A DNA stretch of 64,000 bases, taken from NCBI GenBank assembly GCA_905236755.1, contig CAJOCR010000004.1, forward strand, positions 1 to 64,000, given 5' to 3'. The translations under genes were made by a program, and so were the position numbers. Within the stretch, counting starts at the first letter, position 1. Every line of letters begins with the position of its first letter. Below are positions 59,493 to 64,000 of this stretch, in pieces. The DNA is from an uncultured Prevotella sp. (lineage in GTDB: Bacteria > Bacteroidota > Bacteroidia > Bacteroidales > Bacteroidaceae). The notes beneath the pieces were generated by a model. The model worked only from the letters and a program-made list of their open reading frames with translations. It made no database searches and had not been told where the DNA came from.

Positions 59493-61792
59493 TATGCTGC
59501 TTCTTTATAAATTTCTAATTCCAGTTCTTTTAATGCCTGTTCAAACTTGGCGATGCCACCAAAGAGTTTCACAATCTTCTGAGGTTTTCCAAATTGGTTG
59601 AATGGGGCATAGTCTAAAATATTTTCATCTTCTAAATTGAGAATGCCGTAATCTGCATATTTTTCTAGCAAAGCTTCTAGTACTTCACGAGCCTTACCCT
59701 CGTATTTTGCGAAATAGTTTCGCTTTTTGACATTGTTTGCACGTTCACGTCTTGTCAAAGGAGGTTGGTCGTATGCCACATGACAGATAATGTCGAAAAT
59801 ATCAGCATGAGCAAGCGCAGGATTTTTCTCCCTTACAGCATCTATAAGGACATTGCACTCTTTCAACTCATCTACGATGACACGTTTTCGTTCGACGGCA
59901 CTCCAATTTCTAATAAAATCTTGGAGTGTTGCAAAACGTTTGCGGATTTGCTTTTTGGTGAAGTCTGTAACGCTTTCTGTTCGCATCGTCTTGCCGTCTT
60001 CATCCAACACTGAGACTATTTCAGTGTTGATTCTGATATTCTCGCCATTTACAATGTATTTCTCGTGTGGAGAAGGTTCTCCTGCACCGCCATCATTCTC
60101 CTCTGGTTTGGGATATTGTTTACCATGTCCTCCTGACGGTGGTTCTGGGTCACCATCAAACTTCGGATCTTTGAATTTTGCCGTTGCATTTCTAAAATCA
60201 AGTATCTCTAGATGCCATTTTCCCTTGTCTGGGCGGAGTCGAGTTCCTCTACCTATAATTTGTTTGAATTCTGTCATTGAACCGATTTCCTTATCAATAA
60301 CGATCAAGCCACAAGTCTTACAGTCAACACCTGTGGCGAGCAATTCAGACGTAGTTACAATTGTAGGATAAGGCTCGTCAACATCTATAAAATTGTCAAG
60401 TTGCTTTTTGCCAACATTGTCATCACCAGTGATGCGCATAACATAGCGTGAGTCTTTTTGGCATAAGTCCGCATTCATGTTGACCAATAGACTACGCATA
60501 GCTTCAGCTTCCTCTATGTCTGAGCAGAAAATAATTGTCTTTGTCATTCTGCCAATCTGGTTTAACATCTTGGTTATGCGGTGAGCTACTATCTCACGAC
60601 GTTTCACAAATGCAATGTCTCGACCAAAGTCCTTACGCTCGTAAAACTTTTGGTCAATAAGCTTGTCATGCAAATCTTTTTCTCCCTCTTCGGGTGTGAA
60701 TCCTTGCAAATCAATATTGATAAAGCTATTTGTTACGCGATATGGTGCGAGAAATCCGTCTTGAATACCTTGTAGGAGGGAATAGGTATAAACAGGGGCT
60801 CCAAAGTAGTCAAGGTTATTTGCACCTGTCTCTGCCTTTGGAGTGGCAGTCATACCAATCTGTGTTGCAGCAGAGAAATATTCAAGGACTTTTCGCCATG
60901 CAGAATCATCCTTTGCGCTACCACGGTGGCACTCATCAACAATGATAAGGTCAAAAAAGTCTGGTTTGACTTGTTTGAATGGGTCTTCTTTATCTTCTTC
61001 GCTTGCAACAAGTTGGTGATATAAAGCCATGAACACCTCGTATGCAGAATCAATGTTGGCACCCTGCACCTTGGTCATTACTTTCTTGAACGGCTTGAAG
61101 TCCTGCACCATCGTCTGGTCTATCAAGATATTGCGGTCGGCAAGGTATAAAATTTTCTTCTTCAGACCAGAAGCTCGCAAACGATGGATGATTTGGAAAG
61201 CTGTAATAGTCTTACCTGTACCAGTTGCCATAACAATCAATACACGGTTTTCTCCTTGCGCTATCGCTTCTATCGTTTTATTGACTGCTATTGCCTGATA
61301 ATATCTTGGCTCATATGAATATGGGTCGGAATAAAAAGGCTGGTCAACTATCTTCTGCTGCTCTGGAGTAAAGTTTTTATGTTTTTTCCAGCGTTCAAGA
61401 AGTTCCTCTGGCGTAGGAAACTCGTCCATCGAGAGGTCTTGCTCTTGGGATGTCAAGAAATCATGTTCCTTGAATCCATCTCCGTTTGAGCTATATGCAA
61501 ATGGAATGTCTAATATTTGAGCATAATCCATAGCTTGTTGCATACCTCCGCCAACAGGCTTATTGTTGTCCTTTGCTTCGACAACAGCAATGGGCATGTT
61601 AGGTTTTCTAAAAAGAAGATAATCCGCCTTTTTCCCTTCCTTGCGGTCGTGATGGCTACCGTCAAAAAGAACTCTTCCGTCTGTGAAGTAGTATTCACGA
61701 CGAATCATGTCTTCAGTCCACCCTTTACCTATAATGGCTGGGTCAATGAACTTTGAACGAATATCAGATTCTGTTAATGCTTTTTTGTCCAT
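59492..61792 (-). CDS. hsdR: HsdR, type I restriction endonuclease/translocase subunit
   Basis: 766 aa. N-terminal PD-(D/E)xK-type nuclease region (ADYLLFRKPNMPIAVVEAKDNNKPVGGGMQQAMDYAQ, about residues 50-90). SF2 translocase with Walker A VMATGTGKTITAFQIIHRL, DECHRG box, TATP, and motif VI QIIGRGTRLRPDKGK. C-terminal EcoEI-R-like domain that docks on the methylase. Cuts unmodified DNA far from the target after ATP-driven translocation. First gene of the operon; no clear TAnnTTTG box was found upstream. Confidence 0.95.
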   Translation of the reverse strand: MDKKALTESDIRSKFIDPAIIGKGWTEDMIRREYYFTDGRVLFDGSHHDRKEGKKADYLLFRKPNMPIAVVEAKDNNKPVGGGMQQAMDYAQILDIPFAYSSNGDGFKEHDFLTSQEQDLSMDEFPTPEELLERWKKHKNFTPEQQKIVDQPFYSDPYSYEPRYYQAIAVNKTIEAIAQGENRVLIVMATGTGKTITAFQIIHRLRASGLKKKILYLADRNILIDQTMVQDFKPFKKVMTKVQGANIDSAYEVFMALYHQLVASEEDKEDPFKQVKPDFFDLIIVDECHRGSAKDDSAWRKVLEYFSAATQIGMTATPKAETGANNLDYFGAPVYTYSLLQGIQDGFLAPYRVTNSFINIDLQGFTPEEGEKDLHDKLIDQKFYERKDFGRDIAFVKRREIVAHRITKMLNQIGRMTKTIIFCSDIEEAEAMRSLLVNMNADLCQKDSRYVMRITGDDNVGKKQLDNFIDVDEPYPTIVTTSELLATGVDCKTCGLIVIDKEIGSMTEFKQIIGRGTRLRPDKGKWHLEILDFRNATAKFKDPKFDGDPEPPSGGHGKQYPKPEENDGGAGEPSPHEKYIVNGENIRINTEIVSVLDEDGKTMRTESVTDFTKKQIRKRFATLQDFIRNWSAVERKRVIVDELKECNVLIDAVREKNPALAHADIFDIICHVAYDQPPLTRRERANNVKKRNYFAKYEGKAREVLEALLEKYADYGILNLEDENILDYAPFNQFGKPQKIVKLFGGIAKFEQALKELELEIYKEAA

Positions 61793-62329
61793 ATGCTATT
61801 TCTGATAAGAGTTTATTATAGGAATATGTTGCGCATATTTTTTATGAATCTTGCTAATCAACAACTTCCCAATGTCCAGTCTTATAACTTCTAAAGGATG
61901 ATATTTATGTCACGAAGGACGTAAAGATTTCGTTTTACCATTATGACACTTGTTCTCAAAGCCTCTGCTAAAACCTGGGCATTTATTGTATTATTAAGTT
62001 GGATGGTCGAACTCCTGTTCGGATGTCCGTTCTGCCTTCAAGGTTGCTATTAGAATTATAATTCATGATGGAATATTCTTCTTTGACAGCGAAATTAATA
62101 AAAATAATTGTAACAAAGGTGTATATGCTTTAAAAAATGGTTGTGAACGGACAAAAAGGTCAGGTTGGAAGGGATAATAGTATTGAAAGCTGACTAAGAA
62201 ATATTTTAACTTTTGTATCGAGACCATTACGAAGGGTTACCGAAGGCATATCGAAGGATGGCGAAAAGAAAAGTTTTACTTTGAAGTTTGATGTTTTTCT
62301 GTTAACTTTGCAAAATTAACGGGAAGAAA
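61793..62329. other. Gap between hsdR and the MATE gene
   Basis: 537 bases. No conserved gene seen. A 36-codon frame at 61943-62053 encodes a short hydrophobic peptide (TWAFIVLLSWMVELLFG) of doubtful reality. TAACTTTTG at 62193-62201 is close to but not a standard -7 box. Confidence 0.6.
62303..62310 (+). promoter_or_regulatory. -7 box (TAACTTTG) of the MATE gene
   Basis: Exact TAnnTTTG, 19 bases before the ATG at 62330. Confidence 0.74.
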
Positions 62330-63712
62330 ATGTTTAATTCAAAAAAAAGCGAAGCTCTCTTGGCTCGCATTCGTAATGGACTTGAAATGAGCCGCAAGGA
62401 GAAACTCAACCTTATTGTAGCGTTGAGTGTGCCTTCTATGCTTGCTCAGGTCACTTCGGTGCTTATGTTCTTTATAGATGCTTCTATGGTAGGACATCTT
62501 GGCGCCAACGCTACTGCAAGCATCGGACTTATAGAGTCAACAACATGGCTCATGGGCTCGGTTATGAGTGCTATGGCTATGGGATTTAGCGTGCAGGTGG
62601 CTCATTTCATAGGTGCCAACGACTTTGTGAAAGCTCGTCAGGTGTTCCGTCATAGTTTGGTTTGTGGTGCTATTTTCAGTCTTGTAATGATGCTTATAGG
62701 CATAAGCATTCATAATCCGTTGCCACATTGGTTGGGTGGAGGAGAAGAAATTGTGGGCAATTCATCACGCTATTTTCTTGTTTTTTCCTTCGCTTTACCT
62801 TTTGTGCTGCTCTTTCATCTTTCGGCATCTATGTTGAAATGTGCAGGCGACATGCGCACACCTTCCTTTATGGCTATAGCCAACTGTTTGCTTGATGTAA
62901 GCTTCAACTACCTATTTATATATATACTTGATATGGGTGTTATAGGTGCAGCCTTAGGCACTTTGTTGAGTTATATTATTGTGTCGTCTGGTTTGGCATA
63001 TATGGCAATTTTCCGCAGTAAGATTTTGGCTTTGCGTCTTGATAAAGACAGATTTGTTTGGGTTTGGGATTATGTGCGTCATGCAGTAAAACTATCCACT
63101 CCTATGGCAATTCAGTCTGTATTGATGAGTGGTGCTCAGATTGTTTCAACGCTTATTGTGGCGCCTTTGGGTAGTGTGGCTATTGCTACTAATTCGCTTG
63201 CCATTACGGCAGAAAGCCTTTGCTATATGCCTGGATTTGGTATTGGTGAGGCCGCCACAACGCTTGTGGGACAGACTCATGGAGCTGGCAGAAACGATCT
63301 TTGTAGAAATTTCGCCTTTATGACAGTTGGGCTTGGCATGGCTGTTATGAGTTTTATGGGTTTGGTAATGTATATATTTGCCCCAGAGATGATAGGTGTT
63401 CTTTCGCCTGTAGAGGTAATCCGCGAACTTGGCACAACCGTATTGCGAATAGAGGCATTTGCTGAACCTTTCTTTGGTGCTGCAATAGTAACAGCTGCTG
63501 TATGCGTTGGAGCCGGCGATACTTTGAAACCAGCCATAATTAATCTTGGTTCAATGTGGCTCGTGCGCCTCACATTAGCCTATTATCTTTCACAAAGCAT
63601 GGGACTCAAAGGTGTGTGGATAGCTATGGCAATAGAATTAACATTCCGTGGCATAGCCTTCCTAATTCGCTTGAATAAAGGGCATTGGATGGATTTTAAA
63701 GTGACAGAATAA
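62330..63712 (+). CDS. MATE-family multidrug/Na+ or H+ antiporter
   Basis: 460 aa inner-membrane exporter with 12 hydrophobic segments in two halves. Family pattern: LIVALSVPSMLAQVTSVLMFFIDASMVGHLGANATASIGL near the start, the mirrored STPMAIQSVLMSGAQIVSTLIVAPLGSVAIATNSLAITAESLCYMPGFGIGEAATTLVGQTHGAG in the second half. Exports drugs or metabolites in exchange for Na+ or H+; substrate unknown. Own promoter box at 62303. Confidence 0.93.
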   Translation: MFNSKKSEALLARIRNGLEMSRKEKLNLIVALSVPSMLAQVTSVLMFFIDASMVGHLGANATASIGLIESTTWLMGSVMSAMAMGFSVQVAHFIGANDFVKARQVFRHSLVCGAIFSLVMMLIGISIHNPLPHWLGGGEEIVGNSSRYFLVFSFALPFVLLFHLSASMLKCAGDMRTPSFMAIANCLLDVSFNYLFIYILDMGVIGAALGTLLSYIIVSSGLAYMAIFRSKILALRLDKDRFVWVWDYVRHAVKLSTPMAIQSVLMSGAQIVSTLIVAPLGSVAIATNSLAITAESLCYMPGFGIGEAATTLVGQTHGAGRNDLCRNFAFMTVGLGMAVMSFMGLVMYIFAPEMIGVLSPVEVIRELGTTVLRIEAFAEPFFGAAIVTAAVCVGAGDTLKPAIINLGSMWLVRLTLAYYLSQSMGLKGVWIAMAIELTFRGIAFLIRLNKGHWMDFKVTE

Positions 63713-63770
63713 AACAATTTCTGCCAAAGTGTCATATATGGCAGGCATGGCACATACTTTGTTATTTAGT

Positions 63771-63803
63771 AGGTGTCTTCGGAGATGAGTTCCGGAGACA
63801 CCT
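63771..63803 (+). terminator. Hairpin between the MATE gene and dnaK
   Basis: AGGTGTC-T-TCCGG-type stem: AGGTGTCTTCGG pairs with CCGGAGACACCT (one mismatch), 9-nt loop, followed by ATTTTAATTT. It precedes dnaK by 42 bases, so it ends MATE transcription or forms the dnaK leader. Confidence 0.6.
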
Positions 63804-63824
63804 ATTTTAATTTGATAATAATAA

Positions 63825-64000
<176 letters not shown>

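Overview
The window comes from a gut-type Bacteroidales genome, most like Prevotella/Segatella or a near relative. This rests on many TAnnTTTG promoter boxes placed just upstream of genes, three SusC/SusD pairs, FecR/ECF-sigma transduction genes, few Shine-Dalgarno sequences, and AT-rich intergenic DNA full of small hairpin repeats. No species name can be read from the sequence alone.

Layout. (1) 1-8.8 kb: 3' part of a GH20 beta-hexosaminidase, a phytase-like esterase, a CPA2 cation/proton antiporter, a LolD-type ABC ATPase, an S1-domain (CvfB-like) protein, aspartate-semialdehyde dehydrogenase and RidA. The gaps hold dispersed and inverted repeats. (2) 8.8-43.1 kb: a large glycan-foraging island. 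It starts with two divergent ECF sigma genes and a FecR anti-sigma gene. Three consecutive polysaccharide utilization loci follow (PUL1 12.2-22.1 kb, PUL2 22.5-30.8 kb, PUL3 31.3-41.1 kb) and then a GH29 alpha-L-fucosidase. Each PUL has SusC, SusD, a GH18-fold lipoprotein and DUF1735/LamG or DUF1735/F5-8C surface lipoproteins. Together with GH20 and GH29 this composition points to host N-glycans (endo-beta-N-acetylglucosaminidase PULs like the BT3983-3987 type), probably core-fucosylated. (3) 43.4-51.5 kb: tRNA-Leu(TAG), an AraC regulator, an S41 peptidase, a DUF3316 protein, a topoisomerase IV/gyrase A subunit, glycyl-tRNA synthetase and an FKBP lipoprotein. (4) 51.6-51.85 kb: a strong candidate structured non-coding RNA with its own promoter and terminator. 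(5) 52.1-61.8 kb: a phase-variable type I restriction-modification locus (hsdR-hsdM-rhuM-doc/fic-hsdS on the minus strand). Start-less hsdS cassettes lie head-on to the expressed hsdS, two pairs of perfect inverted repeats sit at the target-recognition-domain boundaries, and a tyrosine recombinase lies beside them. (6) 62.3-64 kb: a MATE exporter and the 5' end of dnaK.

How it works together. The PULs would bind N-glycans at the surface, release them with GH18 enzymes and import them through SusCD; GH20 and GH29 would then trim GlcNAc and fucose. Two of the three SusC proteins carry an STN signalling domain, and the window has two ECF sigmas and two FecRs. A 35-bp promoter-like module shared by the PUL2 and PUL3 leaders suggests these two loci are switched on together. 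The restriction locus is an invertible specificity switch: the present arrangement encodes one HsdS (half-domains D+E), and simple inversions would give D+C and A+B.

Most notable points: the two-level hsdS inversion system whose repeats share a TATTATGAG core; the RhuM/Doc pair embedded in the operon; the ncRNA; the shared PUL promoter module; the GH18 pseudoenzyme in PUL1; and a repeat hairpin that shows compensatory base changes between two copies.
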